A DNA stretch of 64,000 nt from Streptomyces sp. MBT53 (GTDB lineage: Bacteria; Actinomycetota; Actinomycetes; Streptomycetales; Streptomycetaceae): positions 1 to 64,000 of the forward strand of contig NZ_JAEQAZ010000026.1 of the NCBI RefSeq assembly GCF_016654115.1, in the 5' to 3' direction. Under the pieces are notes generated by a model. The model did not search any database, had not been told where the DNA came from, and saw only the letters and a list, made by a program, of their open reading frames with translations. The stretch's first letter is position 1. Each line of letters begins with the position of its first letter. Positions 27,126 to 35,710 of this stretch are shown piece by piece. A program made the translations under genes and the position numbers.

Positions 27126-29729
27126 CTACGTTTCGCCGTACGGCGGCAGCCCGAGCTCCGCGGCGCGCGCGGCTGCCTGCCGTCTGGTGGGCGCGTCCAG
27201 CTTCTCCAGGACGGCCCGCACATGGTTGTCGACGGTACGGACGGACACGACGAGCCGGTCGGCGATCTCCGGGTTGGTCAGACCGTCCACCAGCAGTCGT
27301 ACGACCTGGAGTTGGCGGTCCGTGAGACCGGCCGGGTTGCCCCGGGTCGCCGCGTGCGGGCCGCGCGGGACGTGGCTTACGCCGAGGCGGCGCAGTTCGG
27401 CGCGGACCAGTCGGGCGAGGGGTTCGGCGCCGAGGGCGTCGAGTTGGGCGAGCGCGGTGAGTCTGTCGGCCGGGTCGGGGCTCTCGGCGAGCGCGGCGGC
27501 GTGTTCGTAGGGACACCCGGCCTGCTGCCAGAGGTCCGCGGCCCGCTTCCACTCCCCGGCCGCCTGGAGCGCGTACGGGTGGTCGCTGTCGTCGGCGGGC
27601 ACGGGCGGCTGCCCGGCCTTGCTGAGCCAGTAGCCGAGTTCGGCCCGATACCGCCCGTAGCCGAGGCTCCGCGCATGCGCGTGGACCGGCCCGGCGGCCT
27701 CGGCGGCCGCCGCGTGGTCGCCCCGCAGCCAGGCGGCCTCCGCCCGTACCGCCGCCACCGGACCCGTGCGCTGCAGCTCCCCGGTCCCTACGGCGATCTC
27801 CCAGGCCTGCGTGAGGGGTTCGTCCGCGCCCGGCCTGCCGCACCGGACGCGCACGCGGGCCAGGACGGTCAGCGCGGGACAGCGGGCCGGTACGAACTCG
27901 TGCATCCCGTACTCGGCGTGCCGCTCGGCCTCCTCCCAGTCGGCGGCGGCCAGCCGGCGCATGGCCTGTTCGACGTGCAGGTAGTTGAGGAACCCCAAGT
28001 GCTCGGCGCGGTCGGCGAGTTCCATGGCCGGGGGCAGGAAGCGGTCGGCCTCGGCGTACTGGAGGTTGTCGAGGAGGGTCCAGATGATGTTGGCGTAGGA
28101 CCGGCAGGCGTGTTCGACCTCGCCGGCGGCCAGTGCCACCGCGAGGCTCTCCTCCAACTGCCGTCGCCCGTCCGGGTCTCCGCTGCGCCAGCGGGCGGAG
28201 CCCACGTTGTTGAGGGCGTGGGCCAGGATCGCGGGGTCGTCCACGCGCCGGGCCAGTGCGATGGCGCGTTCGCCGTGTGCGATGGCCTCGGTGAAGCGGT
28301 CGGACAGCATCCGCAGCTGGGCGGTGTTGCTGAGCGCGAGCGCCAACAGCCGGTCGTCACCGGCGTGTTCGAGGACGGCGATGGCCTCGCGCGCCGCGTC
28401 CCGCGCCTCCTCCGCGTGGCCCGCCCACCATTGGATGCGGGACAGCCAGCGCAGATCCGCGCCGAGCGCGAGGGCGTCGCCGAGGGAGCGGCGCAGGGCC
28501 ACGGCGTCGCGCTGGGCGGCGACGGCCTCGACGGAGTCGGCGAGGGTGTAGCACTCCACTGCGTAGCGTTCGAGCAGGTCGGCGAGTTCGGCGGGGGTGT
28601 AGCGGTGCCGCTGTCGCAGCACGAGCCGCAGATGGGCGGCGGCCTCGCGGTGGGCGCCCGCCTCGGTGGCGTCGCGGGCGGCGGCGGGACCGTAGCGGGC
28701 GATGGCGTCCTGGTCGCCCGCTCGCGCCGCGTGGTGGACGATACGGGCCGGGTCGGAGCCGGGCCGGGCCACGAGCGCGGTGAGTACCCGCCGGTCGAGT
28801 TCGATTCGGCGGGCCGCGGGCAGCGAGTCGGCGACGGCCCGGCGGATCAACTCGTGGCGGAACGCGACCCGTTCGGGGGTGACCGTGAGCAGTCCGCGCT
28901 GTTCGGCGGCGGCGAGCCCGGCCACGCCGTCCGCCAACAGCGTGTCGACGAGGGTGCGTTCGACGGCGGAGGGCACCACGGCGAGTTGTTCCAGGGCGTC
29001 GACGCTGCGACCGTCGAGTCCGCGCAGCCGGGCGAGCACCGCGTCGACGACGGTCGGGGGCACGCTCCCGGTGCCGCCGGCCGCGAGGATCTCGGTGACG
29101 AAGAAGGGGTTGCCCGAGGTCACCTCGTACACCTGGGCGGGGTCGAGACTGCTGGCCGAACTGAGCGTGTGCACGGCCGACTTGGAGAGGCGGGCCAGCG
29201 GCAGCCGGTGCACTCGGTCCGCGCGGGACACCTGTCCGAGGAGGTGGCGCAGCGGGTGCTCGCGGCTCAACTCGTCGTCCCGGTAGGTGAGGACGAGTAC
29301 GGCGGGCAGCTGTGCCATCCGCCGGACCAGGAAGCGCAGTGCGTCCAGTGAGGCCTCGTCGGCCCAGTGGACGTCCTCCACGACGAGTACCGCCGGATGC
29401 GGTACGCCGGACAGCTCTCCCAGCAGGGCTTCGTAGACGCGGTGGCGGTCGCCGCCCTCCATGACGGCCCGGGCGAGTTCGGCGCCGACGCTGCCGATCA
29501 GGTCGCGGAACGGGCCGAGGGGGCGGCGGGTGGCGAGGTCGTCGCACTGGCCCAGGAGGATGCGGGTGTGCTGCGGCAGCCGCTCGGGCATGGCCCTGAC
29601 CAGGCTGGACTTTCCGATGCCGGCCTCGCCGAGGACGAGCGCGACGGATCCGGCCCCGTCCGCCGCCTCACGCGCGGCCGTGGCCAGCCGTACCAGCTCC
29701 GGCTCGCGTTCCAGGATCCCCCGATCCAC
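27126..29729 (-). CDS. LuxR-family LAL-type transcriptional regulator
   Basis: 867 residues. An N-terminal AAA/STAND ATPase has Walker A GEAGIGKS (34-41) and Walker B VLVVEDVHWAD. A long alpha-helical TPR-like middle region follows, with a LuxR HTH at about residues 800-860 (LTDRQLQVVRLLVDGLTNPE, then TVDNHVRAVLEKL). The start is GTG 29729 with a weak ribosome site. LAL proteins often activate secondary-metabolite or sugar-utilisation genes; here the nearest same-strand target is the BBE-type oxidase. Confidence 0.92.
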   Translation of the reverse strand: MDRGILEREPELVRLATAAREAADGAGSVALVLGEAGIGKSSLVRAMPERLPQHTRILLGQCDDLATRRPLGPFRDLIGSVGAELARAVMEGGDRHRVYEALLGELSGVPHPAVLVVEDVHWADEASLDALRFLVRRMAQLPAVLVLTYRDDELSREHPLRHLLGQVSRADRVHRLPLARLSKSAVHTLSSASSLDPAQVYEVTSGNPFFVTEILAAGGTGSVPPTVVDAVLARLRGLDGRSVDALEQLAVVPSAVERTLVDTLLADGVAGLAAAEQRGLLTVTPERVAFRHELIRRAVADSLPAARRIELDRRVLTALVARPGSDPARIVHHAARAGDQDAIARYGPAAARDATEAGAHREAAAHLRLVLRQRHRYTPAELADLLERYAVECYTLADSVEAVAAQRDAVALRRSLGDALALGADLRWLSRIQWWAGHAEEARDAAREAIAVLEHAGDDRLLALALSNTAQLRMLSDRFTEAIAHGERAIALARRVDDPAILAHALNNVGSARWRSGDPDGRRQLEESLAVALAAGEVEHACRSYANIIWTLLDNLQYAEADRFLPPAMELADRAEHLGFLNYLHVEQAMRRLAAADWEEAERHAEYGMHEFVPARCPALTVLARVRVRCGRPGADEPLTQAWEIAVGTGELQRTGPVAAVRAEAAWLRGDHAAAAEAAGPVHAHARSLGYGRYRAELGYWLSKAGQPPVPADDSDHPYALQAAGEWKRAADLWQQAGCPYEHAAALAESPDPADRLTALAQLDALGAEPLARLVRAELRRLGVSHVPRGPHAATRGNPAGLTDRQLQVVRLLVDGLTNPEIADRLVVSVRTVDNHVRAVLEKLDAPTRRQAAARAAELGLPPYGET

Positions 29730-29793
29730 GGCGTCGATTCTGCCACTCAGGGGGGAAATCCCGTACGGGTGTCACATTCCGGACCCGCCCGGC

Positions 29794-30303
29794 TCAGCGG
29801 GGAGTTCGAGCACCCCGCTGCCCCGGCCGGACCGGTCTGATCTGGTGCCGGCGGCGCGGTTTGGGGGCGTCGAGCATGCTGACGCCGTTGTAGCTCCGGC
29901 CGTGCAGGTAGAAAGTGGGCGCGGCGACGAAGGTGACGGCGATGGCGATCACGCTGATCGGGAAGAGGACCGGCAGCGACTGTCCCTCGGGGAGGGTCTT
30001 GCCGCCCTCGTGAATGGCGTAGGCGAAGGCGGCGAAAAAGACGACGGCACAGACCACGCCGATGATCCGGAGGACGGCGGCGAAGGTGCGGGTGAAGGAC
30101 TGGTCGCGGACCTCGGCCAGCAGGGACGCCGAACACTCGGTGCAGGTCAGCTCCACCGTCTGTTTGCCCGACGGGGGCCGCTTGACCACGTAGTGGGCGG
30201 CGGACCAGGTGATCGTGCGCGTCCTCGGTGTGAGGAAGCCGCCCGCGACCTTGTCGCTGAGTATGTGCCGGACTGCGACCTCCGCGGTCCCCGCTGTGTT
30301 CAT
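29794..30303 (-). CDS. Uncharacterised two-helix membrane protein
   Basis: 169 residues. ATG 30303 is preceded by GGAGGAACC, so an upstream in-frame start is rejected. The N-terminal half contains a single CTEC knuckle. Two hydrophobic segments follow (about 85-107 and 118-140), then a basic tail rich in Arg, Pro and His. I do not recognise the family. Topology suggests both ends are cytoplasmic. It is divergent from the chitinase operon. Confidence 0.75.
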   Translation of the reverse strand: MNTAGTAEVAVRHILSDKVAGGFLTPRTRTITWSAAHYVVKRPPSGKQTVELTCTECSASLLAEVRDQSFTRTFAAVLRIIGVVCAVVFFAAFAYAIHEGGKTLPEGQSLPVLFPISVIAIAVTFVAAPTFYLHGRSYNGVSMLDAPKPRRRHQIRPVRPGQRGARTPR

Positions 30304-30455
30304 GGTTCCTCCGACACGCGCCCTGACGATCATCACGAAGCCCGGACAGTGTGACCTGTGGGAACCGGCCGCTCAATGGTCCTGGCGATTTCTTTTCCTT
30401 CGCCTACAACTTCTCAACTCAGGCACGGCCTGCGGGACTTCTCCGGTCGCACCTC

Positions 30456-30484
30456 TTGACGGCTTTGGTGCAGACCTTTAGGTT
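30456..30484 (+). promoter_or_regulatory. Chitinase-type promoter with operator between -35 and -10
   Basis: TTGACG (30456-30461), a 17-nt spacer and TAGGTT (30479-30484) match the streptomycete housekeeping promoter pattern. Within the spacer, TGGTGCAGACCT (30466-30477) differs at one base from the TGGTCCAGACCT element known from Streptomyces chitinase promoters, and it also resembles a DasR site. The predicted transcript starts near 30491. The rest of the 306-nt gap 30304-30609 holds only the palindromes described next. Confidence 0.65.
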
Positions 30485-30521
30485 CACCAGCCAACAGACC
30501 TCCCATGAATGCACTCTGCGC

Positions 30522-30547
30522 TCACATATGTGAACACGCGTGTTCAC
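30522..30547 (+). promoter_or_regulatory. Overlapping perfect palindromes in the chitinase leader
   Basis: TCACATATGTGA (30522-30533) and GTGAACACGCGTGTTCAC (30530-30547) are both perfect palindromes sharing four bases. They lie downstream of the predicted transcription start and 63 bp before the chitinase ATG, a position suited to a roadblock repressor or an RNA hairpin. Confidence 0.65.
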
Positions 30548-30609
30548 CTCTCACCGCCCTCCCGCCGGCGGCGTCCACCCCCCACCCCAGGACGAAAGGC
30601 CCCCTCGTC

Positions 30610-31980
30610 ATGCAACGCCTCGCCCTGCGCTGCGCCCTCGCGCTGTCCCTCGGCCTCACCGCCGTCGGCACCCTCGGAGCCCCCTCCGCCTCGGCGGCGA
30701 CCGGCACCATCACCGGCCTGGCCGGCAAGTGTCTCGACGTGGCCGGCGCGAGTTCGGCCGACGGCACCGCCGTACAGCTCTACGACTGCAACGGCACCGC
30801 CGCCCAGCAGTGGACCGTCGGCACCGACGGCACCATCAGAGCCCTCGGCAAGTGCCTCGACATCACCGGCAATTCGACGGCCAACGGCGCCCAGCTCCAG
30901 CTGTGGACGTGCGCGGGCAGCGCCAACCAGCAGTGGACGGTCACCGCCGCGCGCGACATCGTTAACCCGGCCGCCAACAAGTGCCTCGACGTCACCGGGA
31001 GTTCCTCGGCCAACGGCACCCGCACCCAGATCTGGACCTGCACCGGCGCCGCCAACCAGAAGTGGACCGCGCCCGCCGCGGGCGGCACGACCCCGCCCAC
31101 GACCGCTCCGATGGCCGTGGCGCCGTATCTCTACAACGGCTGGGGGAATCCGCCCAGCCCCACGACTGTCATGAACGCAACCGGCGTGAAGTGGTTCACC
31201 CTCGCGTTCGTCCTGAGCAACGGCTACTGCAACCCGCAGTGGGACGGCGGCCGGGCGCTGACCGGCGGGGTCGACCAGTCGACCATCACCACCGTGCGCG
31301 CCAACGGCGGTGACGTCGTCCCGTCCTTCGGCGGCTACAGCGGCAACAAGCTGGAGAGCTCCTGCTCCAGCGCGAGCGAGCTGGCCGCGGCCTACCAGAA
31401 GGTCATCAGCGCCTACTCCCTCAAGGCCATCGACATCGACATCGAGGCCGACGCGTACAGCAACGCGACCGTGCAGCAGCGCACGGTCGACGCGCTCAAG
31501 ACCGTCAAGGCCAACAACCCGGGCATCAAGGTGTACGTCACCATCGGCACCGGGCAGAGCGGCCCCGACACGAGCCTCATCAACCGGGCCGCGTCGTCCG
31601 GGCTGACCGTGGACGCATGGACGATCATGCCGTTCGACTTCGGCGGCGCGGGCCAGAACATGGGCACGCTCACCCAGAGCGCGGCCGAGGGCCTCAAGAC
31701 CGCGCTGAAGAACGCGTACGGCTACAGCGACGACGCGGCCTACCGGGACATGGGCATCTCGTCCATGAACGGCATCACCGACAACAACGAGACCGTCACC
31801 ACCGCCGACTTCCAGACCATCCTGAGCTACGCGCAGGCACACCACCTGGCGCGGCTGACGTTCTGGTCCGCGAACCGTGACCGGCCCTGCCCGGGCGCCT
31901 ACCCGAACGACGACACCTGCTCGGGCGTGAGCCAGAGCAACTGGCAGTTCACCAGCATCTTCGCCCAGTACACCGGCTGA
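30610..31980 (+). CDS. Secreted GH18 chitinase with N-terminal ricin-type lectin domain
   Basis: 456 residues. ATG 30610 gives a proper signal peptide (about 1-29, ending ASA-A); an upstream ATG at 30505 would bury it. Residues 31-155 are a ricin B-type beta-trefoil (CBM13) with three QxW repeats (QQW, QQW, QKW). A Thr/Pro linker leads to a GH18 barrel (about 168-456) with the DxDxE motif D275-I-D277-I-E279, E279 being the acid/base. The expected role is hydrolysis of chitin or a related N-acetylglucosamine polymer outside the cell. It is first of three linked genes for secreted ricin-domain proteins. Confidence 0.9.
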   Translation: MQRLALRCALALSLGLTAVGTLGAPSASAATGTITGLAGKCLDVAGASSADGTAVQLYDCNGTAAQQWTVGTDGTIRALGKCLDITGNSTANGAQLQLWTCAGSANQQWTVTAARDIVNPAANKCLDVTGSSSANGTRTQIWTCTGAANQKWTAPAAGGTTPPTTAPMAVAPYLYNGWGNPPSPTTVMNATGVKWFTLAFVLSNGYCNPQWDGGRALTGGVDQSTITTVRANGGDVVPSFGGYSGNKLESSCSSASELAAAYQKVISAYSLKAIDIDIEADAYSNATVQQRTVDALKTVKANNPGIKVYVTIGTGQSGPDTSLINRAASSGLTVDAWTIMPFDFGGAGQNMGTLTQSAAEGLKTALKNAYGYSDDAAYRDMGISSMNGITDNNETVTTADFQTILSYAQAHHLARLTFWSANRDRPCPGAYPNDDTCSGVSQSNWQFTSIFAQYTG

Positions 31981-32033
31981 CGGACGCCCCCTGCGACTTT
32001 CCTCCCCAACCCCCCATCACCACAGGAGAATCC

Positions 32034-34259
32034 GTGCTCAGACGGAAAAGACTGACCGGCCGCCACGTGATACCGAGAGCGCTCACGGCTGTCGCGCTCG
32101 TGGCGACCACCGTGACCGGCATCGAGTTCGCCGCGCAGGGCTCGGCGAGCGCGGCGAGCACGGCCGCCGCCGCGATACCGACCGGCTACACCACCGTGGT
32201 CAACAAGGGCAGCGGCAAGTGCGTCGACGCCCGCTCGGCCGCGAGCGCCGACGGCACCGCCGTCCAGCAGTACACGTGCAACGGAAGCACCGCGCAGAAC
32301 TGGCAGTTGGTCGCCACCGACAGCGGCTACTACCGCGTCAACAGCAACCTGAACGGCGCCGAGGCCTGGGACGTCACCAACGTCTCGACCGCCGACTCCG
32401 CGCCGATCCAGCTGTGGACGTACTCCGGCGGCAACAACCAGCAGTGGCTGCCGGTCGTCGAGTCGGACGGCGCCTACCACTTCGTCAACCGCAACAGCGG
32501 CAAGTGCCTCGACGTGCCGAGCGCGTCGACCGCCGACAGCGTGCAGTTGGCGCAGTACACCTGCAACGGCACGGCCGCGCAGTCCTTCACGCTGAGCGGC
32601 GGCGGTACGACGAACCCGCCGGGCACCCCCGACTTCGGCCCCAACGTGACGGTGTTCGACCCGTCGATGTCGGCGTCCAGCATTCAGTCCAAGCTGGACT
32701 CGGTCTTCGCCCAGCAGCAGACCAACCAGTTCGGCTCGGCCCGCCAGGCCCTGCTGTTCAAGCCGGGCACGTACAGCGCGAACGCCAACGTCGGCTTCTA
32801 CACGCAGGTCGCGGGTCTCGGCTTCTCGCCTGACGACGTGACGATCAACGGCGCGGTGCACGCGGAGGCCGACTGGTTCCAGGGCAACGCGACACAGAAC
32901 TTCTGGCGCGACGCCGAGAACCTGTCGGTCAACCCGACCGGCGGCACCGACCGTTGGGCCGTCTCACAGGCCGCGCCGTACCGGCGCATGCACGTGCGCG
33001 GCAACCTGGCGCTGGACGACGGCGGTTGGTCCAGCGGCGGCTTCATCTCCGACACCAAGGTCGACGGCCAGATCCAGTCGGGAACCCAGCAGCAGTTCCT
33101 CACCAGGAACTCCACGATGGGCAGTTGGTCCGGCTCCAACTGGAACATGGTCTTCGTCGGCGACCAGGGCGCACCCGCCCAGTCCTTCCCGACGTACACC
33201 AACGTCGCCAGCTCCCCGACGATCCGCGAGAAGCCCTTCCTCTACGTCGACAGCGCGGGCGCCTACCAGGTGTTCGTGCCCGGGCTGCAGTCCAACGCCG
33301 TGGGCACGACGTGGAGCGGGAAGACCCCGGCGGGCAAGTCGCTGCCGATCGACCAGTTCTACATCGTCAAGCCCGGCGCCACCGCCGCCGACATGAACAC
33401 GGCCCTGGCCGCCGGCAAGAACCTCCTCGTCACCCCGGGTGTCTACCACCTCAACCAGACGATCAACATCACGCGCCCCGACACGGTCGTCCTGGGCATG
33501 GGCCTGGCCACCTTCGTGCCGGACGGCGGGATCACCGCGATCTCCACGGCCGACGTGGACGGCATCGAGCTGGCGGGTCTGCTGGTCGACGCGGGCACCA
33601 CCAACTCCACGACGCTGGTGCAGATCGGCCCGTCCGGCTCGACCGCCTCGCACGCCGCCGACCCGACGCAGTTGTCCGATGTCTTCGTCCGCATCGGTGG
33701 CGCCACCATTGGCAAGGCCACCAACTCGGTCGTAATCAACAGCGCCAACACGATCATCGACCACACCTGGATCTGGCGTGCCGACCACGGCAACTCCGGC
33801 ACGGTCGGCTGGACCACCAACACGGCGGACACCGGACTGATCGTCAACGGCGCCAACGTGACCGCGTACGGCCTGTTCGTCGAGCACTTCCAGAAGACCC
33901 AGGTCGTCTGGAACGGCAACGGCGGCCGGACGTACTTCTTCCAGAACGAGATGCCCTACGACCCGCCGAACCAGGCCTCGTGGATGAACGGCACCGGCAA
34001 GGGCTACCCCGCCTACAAGGTCGCCGCCGGAGTAACCACCCATGAGGCGTGGGGACTTGGCAGCTACTGCTACTTCAGCTCCAACTCCAGCGTGGTCGCC
34101 GACCATGCCTTCGAGGTGCCGAGCGTGTCCGGGGTCAAGTTCCACGACATGGTGACCGTCTCGCTGGGCGGGGTCGGCACGATCAGCCACATCATCAACA
34201 GCACCGGCGGACCGTCCAACTCCAGCACCAACGTCGCCTACTTGACCAACTACCCGTAG
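32034..34259 (+). CDS. Secreted ricin-lectin protein with right-handed beta-helix domain
   Basis: 741 residues from GTG 32034, preceded by AGGAGAATCC. The signal peptide spans about 1-40. Residues 50-190 are a ricin-type trefoil (CVDARSA, NNQQWLPV, GKCLDVPS). The remaining 550 residues look like a parallel beta-helix of the pectate-lyase/GH55 kind, judging by repeated short strands and Asn/Gly turns (TADVDGIELAGLLVDAG, TNSVVINSANTIIDHTWI). I cannot assign a catalytic residue or substrate; a glucan-active enzyme is plausible. It is 53 nt downstream of the chitinase and 33 nt upstream of the ThuA-like gene. Confidence 0.8.
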   Translation: MLRRKRLTGRHVIPRALTAVALVATTVTGIEFAAQGSASAASTAAAAIPTGYTTVVNKGSGKCVDARSAASADGTAVQQYTCNGSTAQNWQLVATDSGYYRVNSNLNGAEAWDVTNVSTADSAPIQLWTYSGGNNQQWLPVVESDGAYHFVNRNSGKCLDVPSASTADSVQLAQYTCNGTAAQSFTLSGGGTTNPPGTPDFGPNVTVFDPSMSASSIQSKLDSVFAQQQTNQFGSARQALLFKPGTYSANANVGFYTQVAGLGFSPDDVTINGAVHAEADWFQGNATQNFWRDAENLSVNPTGGTDRWAVSQAAPYRRMHVRGNLALDDGGWSSGGFISDTKVDGQIQSGTQQQFLTRNSTMGSWSGSNWNMVFVGDQGAPAQSFPTYTNVASSPTIREKPFLYVDSAGAYQVFVPGLQSNAVGTTWSGKTPAGKSLPIDQFYIVKPGATAADMNTALAAGKNLLVTPGVYHLNQTINITRPDTVVLGMGLATFVPDGGITAISTADVDGIELAGLLVDAGTTNSTTLVQIGPSGSTASHAADPTQLSDVFVRIGGATIGKATNSVVINSANTIIDHTWIWRADHGNSGTVGWTTNTADTGLIVNGANVTAYGLFVEHFQKTQVVWNGNGGRTYFFQNEMPYDPPNQASWMNGTGKGYPAYKVAAGVTTHEAWGLGSYCYFSSNSSVVADHAFEVPSVSGVKFHDMVTVSLGGVGTISHIINSTGGPSNSSTNVAYLTNYP

Positions 34260-34292
34260 ACCCGAGACCGCACGGAAAGGATCGATCACTCC

Positions 34293-35591
34293 ATGAACAG
34301 CATCAGATCCGGTTCCACCCGCGCGCTCCTGCGGGTCCTCCTCCTGCTGGCGACGCTGCTCGGCCTCGCGTCCGTGCCGCCCGCCGCCCAGGCGAGCACG
34401 GCGGCGACCCCGTTCAAGATCCTCGCGCTGTACAGCGGGACCTACGACGCTGCGCACATCGACTTCGACAAGGAGGCGAACGTCTGGTTCCCGCAGCAGG
34501 CGGCGGCCAACGGCTACACCTACACGTCCAGCACCAACTGGGACCTGCTCGCCAACGGCGGGGTCAACGCGTACCAAGTCGTCCTGTTCCTCGACGACCT
34601 GCCGCAGACCGCCGCCCAACGCTCCGGTTTCGAGGCGTACATGAGGGGTGGCGGCGGCTTCATGGGCTTCCACGTCTCCGCCTTCACGACCGACGCGGCG
34701 AGCTGGTCCTGGTACCACAACACGTTCCTCGGCTCGGGGAACTTCGTGTCCAACACCTGGGGTCCGACCTCGGTCACCCTGAAGGTGGAGGACCATTCGA
34801 TCCCGCCCACCGCCGCCCTGCCGGCCACGTTCACCTCGTCGGTCAGCGAGTGGTACAGCTGGTCCAACGATCTGCGGCAGAACCCGGACATCAAGATCCT
34901 GGCGTCGATCGACCCGAGCAGCTTCCCGGTCGGCACCGACCCCAACCAGTCCTGGTACAGCGGGTATTACCCCATCATCTGGACCAACACGAAGTACAAG
35001 ATGCTCTACGCGAATTTCGGCCACAACGCGATGAACTACACGACCAACACACGCCTGTCGTCGACGTTCGCGAGCGCCACCCAGAACCAGTTCCTGCTGA
35101 ACGGTCTCAAGTGGCTGGGCGGGGGCGACACTTCGACGCCGCCGACGGACACCCCGATCTCCGAGACCTCCTGGTACTCCGTGCAGAACGGCGGCAACGG
35201 CACCTGTGTGGACGCCCGTTCGGCGGCGACGGCCAACGGCACGGCGATCCAGCAGTACGCCTGCAACGGCACGACGGCGCAGCAGTACCAGTTCCGCTCC
35301 ACCGACAGCGGGTACATGGAGATCACCGCGCGCGGCAACCCCGCGCAGGTCATCGACGTGACCGACCGCTCGACGGCGGACAACGCGCCGTTGCAGCTGT
35401 GGGCCTACTCCGGTGGCACGAACCAGCAGTGGCAGCCGGTGCGTGAGACGAGCGGGCGCTACCACTTCGTCGCGCGGCACAGCGGCAAGTGTCTGACGGC
35501 CGCCACCGCGGCGACCAACAGCGTCCAGCTCACCCAACGGACCTGTGACGGCTCGACCGCGCAGTCCTTCACGCTCGCCGTGCAGTCCTGA
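34293..35591 (+). CDS. Secreted ThuA-like protein with C-terminal ricin-type lectin domain
   Basis: 432 residues. The signal peptide spans about 1-34 (ends AQA-S). Residues 39-285 form a ThuA-like (class I glutamine amidotransferase-fold) domain, with ILALYSGTYDAAH at its start and GGGGFMGFHVSAFTTD in the middle; ThuA proteins act on sugars such as trehalose derivatives. The trefoil lies at 300-432 and is very similar to that of the beta-helix protein (shared CVDARSA and QSFTLA-type ends), but here it is C-terminal. Its biochemical reaction is unknown. It is the last gene of the operon. Confidence 0.85.
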   Translation: MNSIRSGSTRALLRVLLLLATLLGLASVPPAAQASTAATPFKILALYSGTYDAAHIDFDKEANVWFPQQAAANGYTYTSSTNWDLLANGGVNAYQVVLFLDDLPQTAAQRSGFEAYMRGGGGFMGFHVSAFTTDAASWSWYHNTFLGSGNFVSNTWGPTSVTLKVEDHSIPPTAALPATFTSSVSEWYSWSNDLRQNPDIKILASIDPSSFPVGTDPNQSWYSGYYPIIWTNTKYKMLYANFGHNAMNYTTNTRLSSTFASATQNQFLLNGLKWLGGGDTSTPPTDTPISETSWYSVQNGGNGTCVDARSAATANGTAIQQYACNGTTAQQYQFRSTDSGYMEITARGNPAQVIDVTDRSTADNAPLQLWAYSGGTNQQWQPVRETSGRYHFVARHSGKCLTAATAATNSVQLTQRTCDGSTAQSFTLAVQS

Positions 35592-35612
35592 GCCACCGCA
35601 CGGCAGAACAAG

Positions 35613-35655
35613 GGCGCCTCCCACCGCACGGACGCGGTGGGAGGCGCCTTTTTTT
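35613..35655 (+). terminator. Intrinsic terminator of the ricin-lectin operon
   Basis: A perfect 15-bp stem (GGCGCCTCCCACCGC and its complement) with a six-base loop is followed by seven T residues (35649-35655), a textbook rho-independent terminator. Confidence 0.97.
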
Positions 35656-35662
35656 CACCGCT

Positions 35663-35703
35663 AACAGATGACTGTTGTCATCGGTACAGATCACTGTTAT
35701 CGT
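35663..35703 (+). promoter_or_regulatory. Promoter and paired TetR operators of the TetR/SDR operon
   Basis: Two near-identical palindromes, AACAGATGACTGTT (35663-35676) and TACAGATCACTGTT (35685-35698), are 22 bp apart. They overlap a promoter TTGTCA (35675-35680), 17-nt spacer, TATCGT (35698-35703). Transcription would begin around the ATG at 35711, so the mRNA is probably leaderless. The layout fits autorepression by the TetR protein. Confidence 0.7.
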
Positions 35704-35710
35704 CGATTAC

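Noticed and set aside
30530..30547. CRP-type binding site in the chitinase leader
   Set aside because: The TGTGA and TCAC arms are 10 bases apart rather than 6, so the palindrome does not fit the CRP pattern.
30505..30609. Upstream in-frame ATG for the chitinase
   Set aside because: Would put 35 polar residues before the signal peptide and runs through the palindromic leader; ATG 30610 gives a normal secreted protein.
32964..35624. 886-residue open frame on the minus strand across the ricin-lectin genes
   Set aside because: It is antisense to two clear secreted-protein genes, has Arg/Gly/Val-biased composition and no family motif; it is a GC-rich shadow.
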